NCBI GenBank assembly: GCA_963752565.1 | Contig: CAVVZC010000025.1 | Coordinates: forward strand, 1-64,000 | DNA length: 64,000 bases | Reading direction: 5' to 3' | Source: UBA11574 sp963752565 | GTDB taxonomy: Bacteria > Desulfobacterota > Desulfobacteria > Desulfobacterales > UBA11574 | Shown: positions 24,707 to 34,178 of the stretch, piece after piece | Numbering within the stretch: position 1 is the stretch's first letter | Layout of the letters: each line of letters opens with the position of its first letter | Program-made: the position numbers and the translations under genes | Notes under the pieces: model-generated | Told to the model about the DNA's origin: nothing | The model's input: the letters and a program-made list of their open reading frames with translations, nothing else | Databases searched by the model: none

Positions 24707-27706
24707 TTAAATCCTGAAAAGCTTAAGTGGGTTTTGGGCAAGCTCTTTGTTGGCTGCGTTCAGTTTGTTTTCATTGGATATTACCGCCACAGCCTGTCGA
24801 TCGGGGGTGTCGGCGAAATATTTTTCAGCAGCGTGGATGACCTGGTCTCGGTTTGTTTCAAGGAGTTTTTCCTTGAAGCGTTCACGCATGTCATCCGATA
24901 AGGAAACGATTTTTCTGAAAAAAGCCTTTTTTGAGGCAGGTCCAGGCGGATCGGGTTTGTCAATTTCCGAGCAGACCTGGAGCACGGCCTCTTTAATATC
25001 CTCATTGCTGAAGTTGCCGGATCTTATGAAATTTCGAGCGCCATCGTATACTTTGAGGGTGGAAACGATGTGCGGGTCCCTGTAAGAACCGAAATAAAAC
25101 ATCCCATCTTCGGGGCTGTATATTGCAAATCCACCGTATGCCCCCCCCTTTTCACGAATCTCCCGATGCAGATACATGGATCTTAATATTTTGCTGATAA
25201 CGGATAAGGCCGGCGCATCTTCATGTGACAGACGAACCGTCTCAAAGGTGCTGGCGACAAATGAGACTGCCGAAGATGTACTCCACCCTTCCCTGGGGAT
25301 TTCATCAACAACATTCATGTCAGGCGGCGTAAATCCATCGGTTGATGTTATGGGTTCAGTTCCTGATTCAAGCCCTTTTTGTATGGATGTGATTGCCGAC
25401 GAGGCTGAAGAAAGGGCAGGGTCTTCACCGATCAAGGCGATTTTTAGATTATTTTTTATAAAGAGGGTTCTGCCGATCTTTTTAAGTTCATGAGATATGG
25501 ATTTAAGATTATCGTCCGAGAGGTTTTGGGTGATTGTTTTTATGGTTTTCAGTTGATGAATGCCACTCCAGGTTTCATTGAGCGCACTACTGATTGAAAA
25601 ATTCCTCGACGCCAACGACATGGCCAGTCGATGGCCGTTTTGAACCACCATGGATTCCAGGCCTGCTTGATATTCCAGAAAGAGACTTTTTAATCGAATC
25701 AGGTCTGAGAAATCAAAATTATGCAAAAATTCTTCGATGATCTCAAACATGTTGTCTTGATTCCGGACCAGGCATTTTCCATTAAACGCGATAAACGGCA
25801 GACATTCAGGCGCGCCCTCAAAGCCGGTGCGGGCGTGGCAGGAAAGGCTCATGCCGCCGGTATGGGCATCCATACGTCGTGCCATCTCGACATAGTCATG
25901 GAGGGCAGTGCCGATTTTGGTGAATGCGTAGCAGAAAAAAGGAACCAGAGGGATGCGATCTTTGGGCAACAGTCCGCTTCCGGCAACTGCCATAAAATAG
26001 AAAATTCCGGATGTCGGCTGTAAATAACACGTGGCCGGAATCGAGGAATATGAGGCTGAGGCTTCCACCCGTTGAACCGAAGGGGGAATATCATCGAGCG
26101 CTAAAGTGGGAAGACAGGATACATCCTCGATTTCTTCCTGAAGCTGTTTTAAGGCTCTGGTATCTTCTCTTATTTTTCCAAGTTCAGATGGCGTTGTGTC
26201 GGCAAGGATTCGATCGAGCTCTTTTTCGACGCGTTCGCCTTCCTTCTCTTCCATCGCCTGATCCGGAACAAGTGTCAAAAGCACACGGTGTGGATTGTCC
26301 AAGAAATAAGTGTTGATTCGGTTTTCGAAAAAAGTACCTTTTTCAATTTCATTCCGCAGTCTTTTTAAATCCTCGTCGAACCTCAAAATTCTTTCCGGAT
26401 CGCCGCCGTGAAACCAGCTTCCGGCAAAGGTTAACAACAGTTTAATCCCGTATGGATAAGGGGTGTTTGTTATCTCCTTGCGATGAAATTCTATTTGGTG
26501 AATGGCAGATTCAATAATTTTTTTATCGATGCCCTTTTCCGACAGGTCTTTTAAAACATCGAAAATGATGGTTTCGATTTTCGAAGCGTCAGATATTGTG
26601 ACATCCTTTAAACCACAGACAAACATGGTATCTCTATTGTCGGCATCAAATCCGGTTCCGTCGCTAAGGGATGATCCAAGATTTGAATCGATCAAAGCCT
26701 TCCGCAGCGGAGATGCTGGATTTCCGAGAAGAATCCTTTCTAAAAGCGTTAGAATTAAAACTTCAAAAGCATCTTTGATATCAGCAGTGAGCCATGCCAC
26801 ACAAGCTTGGCATTTTTTTGATGGATCTTCGTTTTTATCTAAAGGATAGGTATATTGTTTTCTTTGCGGATGATTCCAGCGGGGTTGAGATGGAACCTCG
26901 GTCCCTGGGTCAATGCGCTTAAAATGCTTTAAGATTTTGTCATTGATAAATTTCAGATGATCTTTTAAGGGCAGATTCCCATAAGTATAAAAAAAAGCGT
27001 TGCTGGGATGATAGTGCCTCTGGTGGAAAGATTTTAGCTGGTTGTACGTCAACCGAGGGATGACAACAGGATCACCGCCGGAATTATATCTGTATGTCGT
27101 CTCAGGATAAAGGGCATTTAAAATAGACCGGACCATCACCTGGTTGGGTGATGACATGGCCCCTTTCATCTCGTTGTATACGACCCCTCTATAAACAAGC
27201 TTCAGCAATTCAGCGTCTTCGGGATCCCCTTCTATTTCAATACGATGCCCTTCCTGCTTGAAGCTGAGTTCTTCAATGATTGGATTAAAGGCCGAATCCA
27301 GATAAACATCCATAAGATTATAAAAGTCTTTTTTATTCTGGGTTGAAAAGGGATACATGGTCCAGTCGGATGAAGTAAAAGCGTTCATGAACGTACTTAA
27401 ACTTCTTTTGAGCATGGAAAAGAAAGGATCGTGAACCGGAAATTTGCGGGAGCCACATAAAGCCGTATGTTCTAAAATGTGTGCCACACCGGTGGAATCA
27501 GATGGAACTGTTTTAAAGGCTACACTAAACGTGTTTTCTTCATCGCTGTTGCTGATGTGAGCGTGTCGGGAGCCGGTATGCGAGTGTTCAAGAAGATAAA
27601 GAAAGGAATTTACTTCTTTGAGGGCTATGATCTTTTTAATGGAATAGCCTAAAATACTGGAGGCCTGTTGTAGATCGGGGTTGTTTTTATCGGAAGATGT
27701 TTTCAT
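24707..27706 (-). CDS. M16C metalloprotease (presequence protease / PreP-like)
   Basis: A 999-residue peptidase. The inverted zinc motif appears as VAHILEHTALCGSRKFPVHD (H-x-x-E-H near residues 78-82), with the distal Glu region about 75 residues on (GVVYNEMKGAMSS). The length and C-terminal halves correspond to the clam-shell of PreP, which degrades short unstructured peptides. There is no signal peptide, so it is cytoplasmic, unlike the second M16 protein here at 30049-32958. An AGGTGAT site precedes the ATG. Confidence 0.93.
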   Translation of the reverse strand: MKTSSDKNNPDLQQASSILGYSIKKIIALKEVNSFLYLLEHSHTGSRHAHISNSDEENTFSVAFKTVPSDSTGVAHILEHTALCGSRKFPVHDPFFSMLKRSLSTFMNAFTSSDWTMYPFSTQNKKDFYNLMDVYLDSAFNPIIEELSFKQEGHRIEIEGDPEDAELLKLVYRGVVYNEMKGAMSSPNQVMVRSILNALYPETTYRYNSGGDPVVIPRLTYNQLKSFHQRHYHPSNAFFYTYGNLPLKDHLKFINDKILKHFKRIDPGTEVPSQPRWNHPQRKQYTYPLDKNEDPSKKCQACVAWLTADIKDAFEVLILTLLERILLGNPASPLRKALIDSNLGSSLSDGTGFDADNRDTMFVCGLKDVTISDASKIETIIFDVLKDLSEKGIDKKIIESAIHQIEFHRKEITNTPYPYGIKLLLTFAGSWFHGGDPERILRFDEDLKRLRNEIEKGTFFENRINTYFLDNPHRVLLTLVPDQAMEEKEGERVEKELDRILADTTPSELGKIREDTRALKQLQEEIEDVSCLPTLALDDIPPSVQRVEASASYSSIPATCYLQPTSGIFYFMAVAGSGLLPKDRIPLVPFFCYAFTKIGTALHDYVEMARRMDAHTGGMSLSCHARTGFEGAPECLPFIAFNGKCLVRNQDNMFEIIEEFLHNFDFSDLIRLKSLFLEYQAGLESMVVQNGHRLAMSLASRNFSISSALNETWSGIHQLKTIKTITQNLSDDNLKSISHELKKIGRTLFIKNNLKIALIGEDPALSSASSAITSIQKGLESGTEPITSTDGFTPPDMNVVDEIPREGWSTSSAVSFVASTFETVRLSHEDAPALSVISKILRSMYLHREIREKGGAYGGFAIYSPEDGMFYFGSYRDPHIVSTLKVYDGARNFIRSGNFSNEDIKEAVLQVCSEIDKPDPPGPASKKAFFRKIVSLSDDMRERFKEKLLETNRDQVIHAAEKYFADTPDRQAVAVISNENKLNAANKELAQNPLKLFRI

Positions 27707-27760
27707 AAGAGGATCACCTGAAAATGTTTGATAAGGTAAAAATCAAATTTTAAATTTAAT

Positions 27761-28153
27761 TTAGGAAGCGATATAAATTCCACGGCTCTTTCGGGCAACT
27801 TTTTTCATTTTGTGCAGTCGGTAAATAATATTACGAAGTTTTTTTTCTCCAAAACCGGTCCTTTCCTGAATTTCGGAAAAACCGACGCCTTTTTTGAAGC
27901 GTTTGATAACATCGAGTACCACATCAGAAGAAGTTGCAGCAGACCTTGACGCTGATGTTATTTTTTTTGAGGATTTTAAGGTGGAAATGCGTCTGCCTTT
28001 GCTGTATAATTCAGACTCTTTAATCACCTTTTCAAGCCGATCCATCCTCTCTACCAGTTTTTCAATATCCTTCTTTGTCGGGATATTATAGTACTGCATG
28101 AAGAACTTTACCATTGCATCAAAGCTAACCGATTTCCCTTTTTTTCTGGCCAT
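27761..28153 (-). CDS. small basic coiled-coil/winged-helix protein, paralogue 1
   Basis: A 130-residue basic protein. Residues 10-45 (FFMQYYNIPTKKDIEKLVER onward) predict a coiled coil like a phasin or oligomerisation helix; a Ser/Lys linker follows; residues 75-130 form a small winged-helix-like unit with VIKRFKKGVGFSEIQERTG and a final KSRGIYIAS. The C-terminal unit aligns with that of the gene at 33497-33880. The likely role is DNA binding or chromatin packing, but no family name is certain. A strong AAGGAGGACCAC site precedes the ATG. Confidence 0.75.
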   Translation of the reverse strand: MARKKGKSVSFDAMVKFFMQYYNIPTKKDIEKLVERMDRLEKVIKESELYSKGRRISTLKSSKKITSASRSAATSSDVVLDVIKRFKKGVGFSEIQERTGFGEKKLRNIIYRLHKMKKVARKSRGIYIAS

Positions 28154-28412
28154 GTGGTCCTCCTTATCTTATGCCGGTTCCATAATTATGTTGGAAGTTT
28201 ACCCGGAAAAGGCTTAATATGACCTCATCAAAAATTAGATAAAAAGTCAAGCAAAGGCTTTAGGAAGCTGCCTGTCAACCATTGAATTGTTGAAAATAAC
28301 GATTTTTCGTGGTAACCCTATATCGTTTCGAATGTCTCATACCTCAATTGATCGTAAACAAAATAGGGGAAATATATTAAGGTAACATCATCTGGATGAA
28401 ATCGTTAAAACG

Positions 28413-28907
28413 ATGAAAGAAACAAGACAGGGTTCAAATATCAAAACATCCCCGAAACGATCACGTAAACATAACATTCGTGAATTTGTCGACCGAGTTA
28501 AAAACCTCGAAGGGGATCCTCATTATGTCGCCATGGGTATGGCTATCGGTGTTTTTATCGGGTCAACGCCAACCATGCCGTTTCATACGGTTCTCGCTGT
28601 TGCCCTGGCATTTATTCTTCGGGGAAGCAAAGTCGCTGCGGCACTGGGAGTTTGGTTTTGCAACCCCATCACCGCTCCGATTTTCTATTGGGGAAGTTAT
28701 AAGGCGGGAATGTATCTTTTTGGATATCAAGCACCGTTTGATGTAAAATTCGAGTCGATTCTGGAACTTTTAGATCTGGGGATGGAGGTTACAATTGCCA
28801 TGATAACGGGTGGTGTCATACTGGGGATTTTGCCCGGTATTGCGTCTTATTTCATCACCCGCAAAATTATTACGACCATACGACTACGCAGGGCATCAAA
28901 AGAATAG
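28413..28907 (+). CDS. DUF2062 membrane protein
   Basis: A 164-residue protein with a basic N-terminus and about three membrane segments. GMAIGVFIGSTPTMPFHTVLA and WFCNPITAPIFYWGSYKAG are the DUF2062 signature. Function is unknown to me; some members sit beside glycosyltransferase or lipid genes. It is followed 45 bases later by rsmA, probably in one transcript. Confidence 0.85.
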   Translation: MKETRQGSNIKTSPKRSRKHNIREFVDRVKNLEGDPHYVAMGMAIGVFIGSTPTMPFHTVLAVALAFILRGSKVAAALGVWFCNPITAPIFYWGSYKAGMYLFGYQAPFDVKFESILELLDLGMEVTIAMITGGVILGILPGIASYFITRKIITTIRLRRASKE

Positions 28908-28952
28908 GTTTCAGCCCATTTATTACCTCAATTGAGGTATTAGAGTCACACA

Positions 28953-29816
28953 ATGACTTCACCAAAAATACTGCTTGCCGCACATAAAATTCACCCCAAG
29001 AAACAACTGGGGCAGAATTTTATCGTCGATCCGGCTTTTACCGAGATGATTGTAAAGCGTTCCGGAATATTACCCGAAGATATTATTCTGGAAATCGGAG
29101 CAGGGTTGGGTGCGCTGACCATTCCTCTGGCTCGAAGGGCCAAGAAGGTTTTTGCAGTTGAAAAAGATCGCCAAATCATCCCTATTTTAAATATGGAGAT
29201 TCTCGTCAGCGGTCTTACAAATATTTCCATTCTTGAAAAAGACATATTGTCAATGGATATTAAAGCGCTGGTAGAAAACATGGGCGGGAAAATAGTGGTC
29301 ATGGGCAATATTCCTTATAATATTTCTTCTCAAATTCTTGTTCAGCTGATTCGGTCAAGAGAGGGTATACGTCGGGCGGTTCTCATGTTTCAGAAAGAGC
29401 TGGCGCAGCGCATCACGGCGGAGACCGGATGCAAGGATTACGGGCGGCTTACAGTCATGTTGCGTTATTGTTCGGATATCAATAAGCTGGTCGGTGCGAA
29501 AGCCTCTCTTTTTTTCCCAAAACCAAAAGTCGACTCTGAAATTTTGGAATTGAAATTTAAAAAAGAAATCGACCATAAGGCTGCTGATGAGCAATTTTTT
29601 TTTAAAGTGATAAAAGCGGGTTTCGGGAACAGACGAAAAACCCTGAAGAATGCATTGGCTGCAAGTGAACTCAATATTGACCCCAATACAGCAAAGGGGG
29701 TACTTGAGAAGTCGGGTATCGATCCCATTCGTCGTGCTGAGACGCTGACTGTGGAGGAGTTTGTAAAACTGAGCAACACCCTAATTGAACGTAAACAAAA
29801 CCGAGAACGATCGTAA
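28953..29816 (+). CDS. rsmA: 16S rRNA dimethyladenosine transferase
   Basis: A 287-residue SAM-dependent methyltransferase that dimethylates two adjacent adenines near the 3' end of 16S rRNA (KsgA). HPKKQLGQNFIVD and LEIGAGLGALTIPLARRAKKVFAVEKD form the SAM site; VVMGNIPYNISSQIL carries the N-[IL]-P-Y catalytic motif. The C-terminal domain includes VIKAGFGNRRKTLKNAL. A GAGGTATTAGAG stretch precedes the ATG. Confidence 0.96.
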   Translation: MTSPKILLAAHKIHPKKQLGQNFIVDPAFTEMIVKRSGILPEDIILEIGAGLGALTIPLARRAKKVFAVEKDRQIIPILNMEILVSGLTNISILEKDILSMDIKALVENMGGKIVVMGNIPYNISSQILVQLIRSREGIRRAVLMFQKELAQRITAETGCKDYGRLTVMLRYCSDINKLVGAKASLFFPKPKVDSEILELKFKKEIDHKAADEQFFFKVIKAGFGNRRKTLKNALAASELNIDPNTAKGVLEKSGIDPIRRAETLTVEEFVKLSNTLIERKQNRERS

Positions 29817-29932
29817 TATATTTGTTTCAATGAGTGTTTTGATGATTCGACTTTATTTAATATCTCTATCAGCAGTGAAATATGAATTCTGCTATTTTAT
29901 CTCGTTTTTGTTTACCCTGCGGGAAATCCGAT

Positions 29933-30013
29933 GATACCCTATCTCCTTCGTTGCCGAGGGCTTGCGGTAGACTACTACAGCTTCGCCCTCGGACGCCTTG
30001 GATATGGGGTATC
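29933..30013 (+). repeat. dispersed palindromic repeat B, copy 3
   Basis: The outer arms 29933-29946 and 30000-30013 (GATACCCTATCTCC with GGATATGGGGTATC) match at 12 of 14 positions. Inner arms CCGAGGGC (29954-29961) and GCCCTCGG (29985-29992) are perfect. The core TTGCGGTAGACTACTACAGC is shared with copies 1 and 2. It lies between rsmA and the convergent M16 protease gene and may act as a bidirectional terminator. Confidence 0.8.
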
Positions 30014-30048
30014 CTCGACTTTCGCTCAATCAGGGGAAAATTTACTTC

Positions 30049-32958
30049 CTATTGCGGCTTTATGATAATTGCTGCAGCCTTATCGTTAACCATATATGTT
30101 TTCGCGATTTTTGACACCCTTTCCTTTGTAATAGAAGCGTAATCCTTGAGTATCGTCCGGCTCCAGTCTATCTTTTGAGGATGTATTTTGGAGCCTGTAA
30201 GAACTGTATCGAGCCAGTAACTGTTTTTTCGAAACATATCTTTTATGCTGGTCAACGTCGGTTCTTTGGCCCGGCTCAATTCATCCTGCGAGACACCATC
30301 TTTTGCAAGGTTTGATACAATTTTTCTTATCTCTTTTATGATTATATCCGACTCGTTAGGGTCAATGAAGGCCATCGTCTGAAGGACGCCATATCCCGGG
30401 TAGGCCCTGCTCGGCCTGTTAAACGCAAAGGTGGAATATGCGGACCCTAGCTTTTCTCGTATCTGCTCACGAAGCCTGTCTGAGATAATATCCGACAAAA
30501 TAGACAAACGACGCGTCCGGTTGATATTCCAAATATCTTCCGTTGGGTAAGCAATAATTATGAGTCCTTTTGAAATTTTTGTCGGAACAGATAGGGTCCG
30601 AGATTGACCAAAGGGGAAAACGGGCAGCTTTAATTCTTTTTGTGTGTTGACAGTGGGGTGCAAAGTGAGACTTCCAAAATATCGGGCTGTTAATTGGATG
30701 ACTGAATCGATATCGATATCGCCGACAACTGAGATTTCAATGTCATTATTTCCAATGAATGGACTGATCCATGATTTGATATCATCAAGGGTCAATTTCT
30801 TGAATGTTTCATCATCGGGAAGACCGAATCGATGGTCTCCTCCGGCAAGAAAACGACTGCCGGAAAGTGCCATTGCACCGTCGATTGATTTGGAAAGTGC
30901 CATGTATTTTTGCCTGTATCGTTTCAAAGAGAGCTCATAAGCATCTTTTCTAAAGCCAGGATCCATAATATGGGCGTAAAGAAGTTGAAACAGCAGAGAA
31001 ACTTCACTGGAAACGGTCTCTCCTTTGAATAAAAAGGCATCTTCGTCAATACTAAAAGCAGCATAGGTGTTTTTGCCGGCCATGGCCCATTTAAGTTCGT
31101 CTTTTGTGAGGGTGCCGAGACCGCTTTCATTAACGACGTTTTCGGTTAACAAGGCCAGACCCGCTTTGTTTAAAGGCTCACAGGATTTGCCCTGACCAAA
31201 GGTAAGATTAATCAAGACTTGGTTGGCCTTAAAATCGGTTTTTTTGAGGTTCAGGCGGACACCGTTTCTAAAATCCACCTGGATAATTTCAAGATCAGGG
31301 ATCTTTTTTGTCCGTGTAATACGACCCTCTTTTTTAGGTTCAAGAAGATATGGAAAAACAACCGATTTCCCCTCAACCGGTCTTGATACGGCGGTTCGCA
31401 TACTGTTATGATAAGTGTTTAGTATTTTTGTTTCGGTATTTTTGTCCATCAATTTTGCGTTGCCGGTGACAACCAAAAGGCGGTGCTCGGGGGCCCAAAT
31501 ATCTTTGAAGGCATCGTGTACATTTTTTAATGTCACGGTGTTGATTATCGGAGCATACAGTTCTTTTTTCTGTTGTGGTGACATGAAAACACGGTCCGAG
31601 TTCAGACTCCAAATGATCTCGCGCGCCAGCTTTTTGCTATTGCGCGTAGAGGCTTTTTTGACCGCATTATCTAACTCTGAATCAAGATCCTTTTTTACCC
31701 GCGCCAGTTCCGATGTTGTAAAACCGAATATCAATGCCTGCCTTAAGGTTTGTTCGATGAGTGAAAGCGATTTCTCCCAGTTTTCCGGATTGCAATCTGC
31801 TGTGATATCTGCGTATTTGACCTGACGCAAAAAAATTCCAGAGTTTATGGATGCTGATGTGAAAGGGGTGCCGGGTTTTTGTATTAATGTGTCGAGTCGA
31901 TACTTTACCATTCGGTTGGCAATATTTTCAATCAATTGTTTTTTTCGAACATCGTATGAATCGGACATGGATAAAATCTTTTCTAAAATTTCAATGCTTA
32001 CCGTCGTATTTCCTGATTCTTTTTCAAAGTGGTAGAAGGATTTTATACCTTTGTGCGTTATATCCCCGAGGTCCGGAATTGTTCCGGGAGGGGCACGGGG
32101 GGGCATTGTAGAAAATTTATCTTCTATAAGCATTCCCGCCAATTTTGGGTCAAAATCTCCAACCAAAACAAGAATCATATTATCCGGTCGATACCAAGTG
32201 TCATAAAACGCTTTAAATTGTTTTTGCTCAGCATTTTTGAGTATTTCTTCCCGACCGATAGGAAGCCTTTTTGATATTCTGGCATCTGGGAATTCAAATT
32301 TGAGTGTTTTGACATACGTTCGATAGGATGCTGAATCCCGAGTCCGTTTTTCAGCCAGAACGACGCGTCGTTCTCTTTCGATTTCAGATGGCAACAGAAG
32401 GGCGCCTTCAGCAAAATCTTTCATTACAACCAGACCCTTTACCAGGTTTTCCTTGTTCCCTTCAGGTAAAAGAATATCATAGACAGTTTTATTAAACCCG
32501 GTATGGGCATTTGCGTCCGGCCCAAACTGCATTCCGATACTTTGAAAAAATTTAACCAGTTCCGCAGGCTTGAAATGTGTTGAGCCGTTAAACAGCATAT
32601 GCTCCAAATAATGCGCCAACCCCTGTTGACTGTCAGACTCATGCATTGAACCTGCCTGAACATAAAGATGCATACTCACCCGGTTTTTCGGATGTTGATT
32701 TTTCAATAATATATATGCAAAACCATTAGGTAATTTTTTTAAAACAAGGGCCGGATCAGGATGAAGATCCCTCTTTTTATCGGACCATAGATCTAAAGAA
32801 CTGTTGTGTTCAACAACTCGATTTACTTTGGAAAGATGTCTGACCGGATTTCCGGATGCAACACTTTTATTGATAGAAAAACAAGCCAGTAAAGCAGTAA
32901 CAATAAAAATACTGAATGAAAACTTTACCGAAAAAACGTCAATACGCTTTTTTAACAT
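30049..32958 (-). CDS. exported M16 family zinc protease (PqqL/pitrilysin-like)
   Basis: A 969-residue protease with a signal peptide (hydrophobic residues about 12-32). The active site is QGLAHYLEHMLFNGSTHF (H-x-x-E-H) with a downstream catalytic Glu in VVLAEKRTRD. A second M16 domain in the C-terminal half lacks the zinc motif, as usual. QFGPDANAHTGFNKTVYDILLP is typical of the PqqL branch. The ATG at 32958 has a TTGGAGTG site; a start at 32976 would place polar residues ahead of the signal. It probably degrades peptides in the periplasm. Confidence 0.93.
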   Translation of the reverse strand: MLKKRIDVFSVKFSFSIFIVTALLACFSINKSVASGNPVRHLSKVNRVVEHNSSLDLWSDKKRDLHPDPALVLKKLPNGFAYILLKNQHPKNRVSMHLYVQAGSMHESDSQQGLAHYLEHMLFNGSTHFKPAELVKFFQSIGMQFGPDANAHTGFNKTVYDILLPEGNKENLVKGLVVMKDFAEGALLLPSEIERERRVVLAEKRTRDSASYRTYVKTLKFEFPDARISKRLPIGREEILKNAEQKQFKAFYDTWYRPDNMILVLVGDFDPKLAGMLIEDKFSTMPPRAPPGTIPDLGDITHKGIKSFYHFEKESGNTTVSIEILEKILSMSDSYDVRKKQLIENIANRMVKYRLDTLIQKPGTPFTSASINSGIFLRQVKYADITADCNPENWEKSLSLIEQTLRQALIFGFTTSELARVKKDLDSELDNAVKKASTRNSKKLAREIIWSLNSDRVFMSPQQKKELYAPIINTVTLKNVHDAFKDIWAPEHRLLVVTGNAKLMDKNTETKILNTYHNSMRTAVSRPVEGKSVVFPYLLEPKKEGRITRTKKIPDLEIIQVDFRNGVRLNLKKTDFKANQVLINLTFGQGKSCEPLNKAGLALLTENVVNESGLGTLTKDELKWAMAGKNTYAAFSIDEDAFLFKGETVSSEVSLLFQLLYAHIMDPGFRKDAYELSLKRYRQKYMALSKSIDGAMALSGSRFLAGGDHRFGLPDDETFKKLTLDDIKSWISPFIGNNDIEISVVGDIDIDSVIQLTARYFGSLTLHPTVNTQKELKLPVFPFGQSRTLSVPTKISKGLIIIAYPTEDIWNINRTRRLSILSDIISDRLREQIREKLGSAYSTFAFNRPSRAYPGYGVLQTMAFIDPNESDIIIKEIRKIVSNLAKDGVSQDELSRAKEPTLTSIKDMFRKNSYWLDTVLTGSKIHPQKIDWSRTILKDYASITKERVSKIAKTYMVNDKAAAIIIKPQ

Positions 32959-33087
32959 GGTAACACTCCAATTCAATACGCCGATTGAGTAAAAACACTC
33001 AACCGGTTTCTTTAAAATTTAGAAACCCGATGTTGTTTTTGAGAAACACAAGAATACACGACCCAGTTACGTGTGTATTTCAACTGT

Positions 33088-33262
33088 TTTCCATCCATAA
33101 ATGGTCTTTTTGCCCAATCTCTGCGTTATGCTCAAAATGCTCAAAAAACAATCCTTGGAATATTAAACATATGCACCCCAAGGGCATTTCCTGCGGGGCA
33201 CCTGTGGTTAATTTTTTCGCATGTCTTGATCTTGAACAAAAATCCTCATTTATGGATGGAAA
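33088..33262. mobile_element. MITE-like element with perfect 16-bp terminal inverted repeats
   Basis: TTTCCATCCATAAATG (33088-33103) and its exact complement CATTTATGGATGGAAA (33247-33262) bound 143 bp of non-coding sequence. The size and perfect ends fit a miniature element mobilised in trans, though no target duplication is evident, so a hairpin-forming intergenic repeat is the alternative. Confidence 0.6.
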
Positions 33263-33362
33263 CTAACTAAGAAATATAAAACAGATCTATAAAATGACAA
33301 TACCGGAGGGGAATTTTTCTAAGTTGATGTTTAAAAGAAGAGCTGATTTTATTAAAAATATA

Positions 33363-33413
33363 CAAAGTCTCCCGTTTGCCTGATCCTTTTCATCGGGCAT
33401 ACAAGAGACTTTG
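33363..33413 (-). terminator. nested hairpin, probable terminator of the 33497 gene
   Basis: The outer stem CAAAGTCTC (33363-33371) with GAGACTTTG (33405-33413) encloses the inner stem TGCCTGAT (33377-33384) with ATCGGGCA (33392-33399). On the minus strand a U-rich tract follows after a few bases. Confidence 0.65.
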
Positions 33414-33496
33414 TTCGTGGCGTTTAGGCAGCCTGCAGACCGACTTCATCTTTACCCTATCATTGCATAAATAACACGCTAAGTATTGATAAACAA

Positions 33497-33880
33497 TTAT
33501 TTTTTCACATAAAGACCACGAGACTTTGTTTGTATTGCACCTTTTTTTGTGAGCTTATAAAGCGCATTGCTGAGCTGTCTGGAATCCAGTTTGGTTTTTT
33601 CTCTTAGTTGTGAAACAGTAACACCTTTTTTGGTTCGTTTAATGGCATCAAATACGGCGTCCAGCATTGTTATCTGTTTGGCAGGCGCGGCTTTCTTTGC
33701 TGCGATCTTTTTGGCAACTTTCTTCTTTGTAACTTTCTTCTTTGCAACTTTCTTCTTGGCAGGGGCAGCTTTTTGGGTAGCCTGGAGCTTATCAACCTGA
33801 TTGGTAATCTTCTCTACCTGCTTGGAGAGCGTGACCAGGGATTTGGATAATGTCTTCAATTGAGCCTTTATCTTCTTCAT
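33497..33880 (-). CDS. histone H1-like coiled-coil/winged-helix protein, paralogue 2
   Basis: A 127-residue very basic protein: an N-terminal heptad-rich coiled coil (residues 1-38), a Lys/Ala tail of histone H1 type built from KKKVAKKK-like units (about 39-70), and a C-terminal winged-helix-like unit with AIKRTKKGVTVSQLREKT and KSRGLYVKK. The last part aligns with the 27761-28153 protein. It is likely nucleoid-associated, with the tail binding DNA non-specifically. A perfect AAGGAGGAAAA site precedes the ATG, and a terminator-like hairpin lies downstream. Confidence 0.8.
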   Translation of the reverse strand: MKKIKAQLKTLSKSLVTLSKQVEKITNQVDKLQATQKAAPAKKKVAKKKVTKKKVAKKIAAKKAAPAKQITMLDAVFDAIKRTKKGVTVSQLREKTKLDSRQLSNALYKLTKKGAIQTKSRGLYVKK

Positions 33881-34178
33881 TTGATTTTCCTCCTTGGTTG
33901 ATGTGGTTTGACACAGTTGCGAATACTTTTAGAATTACTATATATATTTTTTTTAAAAGTCAACAAAATCTGTTAAATAATTTCTTGAATCTTACACGAG
34001 AAGGATTATAAGGATTCTCATTAATTTTAATGGAAGATTCAGGAATATAAAATCATTTCTACTGTTGACAAGTATACTTATCTTTTGGAAGATAACACTT
34101 CCCGATCAATGATTCAGGTGTTATAAAAAGACAAACGTACAGCTTTTACTTTGAAAGACTTTATCTGTTTTTCTATCA

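Larger units (their letters stand above)
32959..33496. other. 538-bp gene-free region with a MITE-like element
   Basis: No supported gene. It holds the 16-bp inverted-repeat element 33088-33262 and the nested hairpin at 33363-33413. An open frame 33073-33270 lies inside the element and is rejected. Confidence 0.6.

Noticed and set aside
29882..30142. 86-codon plus-strand open frame after rsmA
   Set aside because: It is repeat B copy 3 read through into the antisense of the M16 protease 3' end.
24707..32958. Two M16 proteases as a PqqE/PqqF-like or bacteriocin-processing system
   Set aside because: They lie 2.3 kb apart with unrelated genes between, one is cytoplasmic and one exported, and no precursor peptide gene is seen.
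33073..33270. 65-codon open frame between the protease and the H1-like gene
   Set aside because: It is contained in the inverted-repeat element and spans both of its arms.
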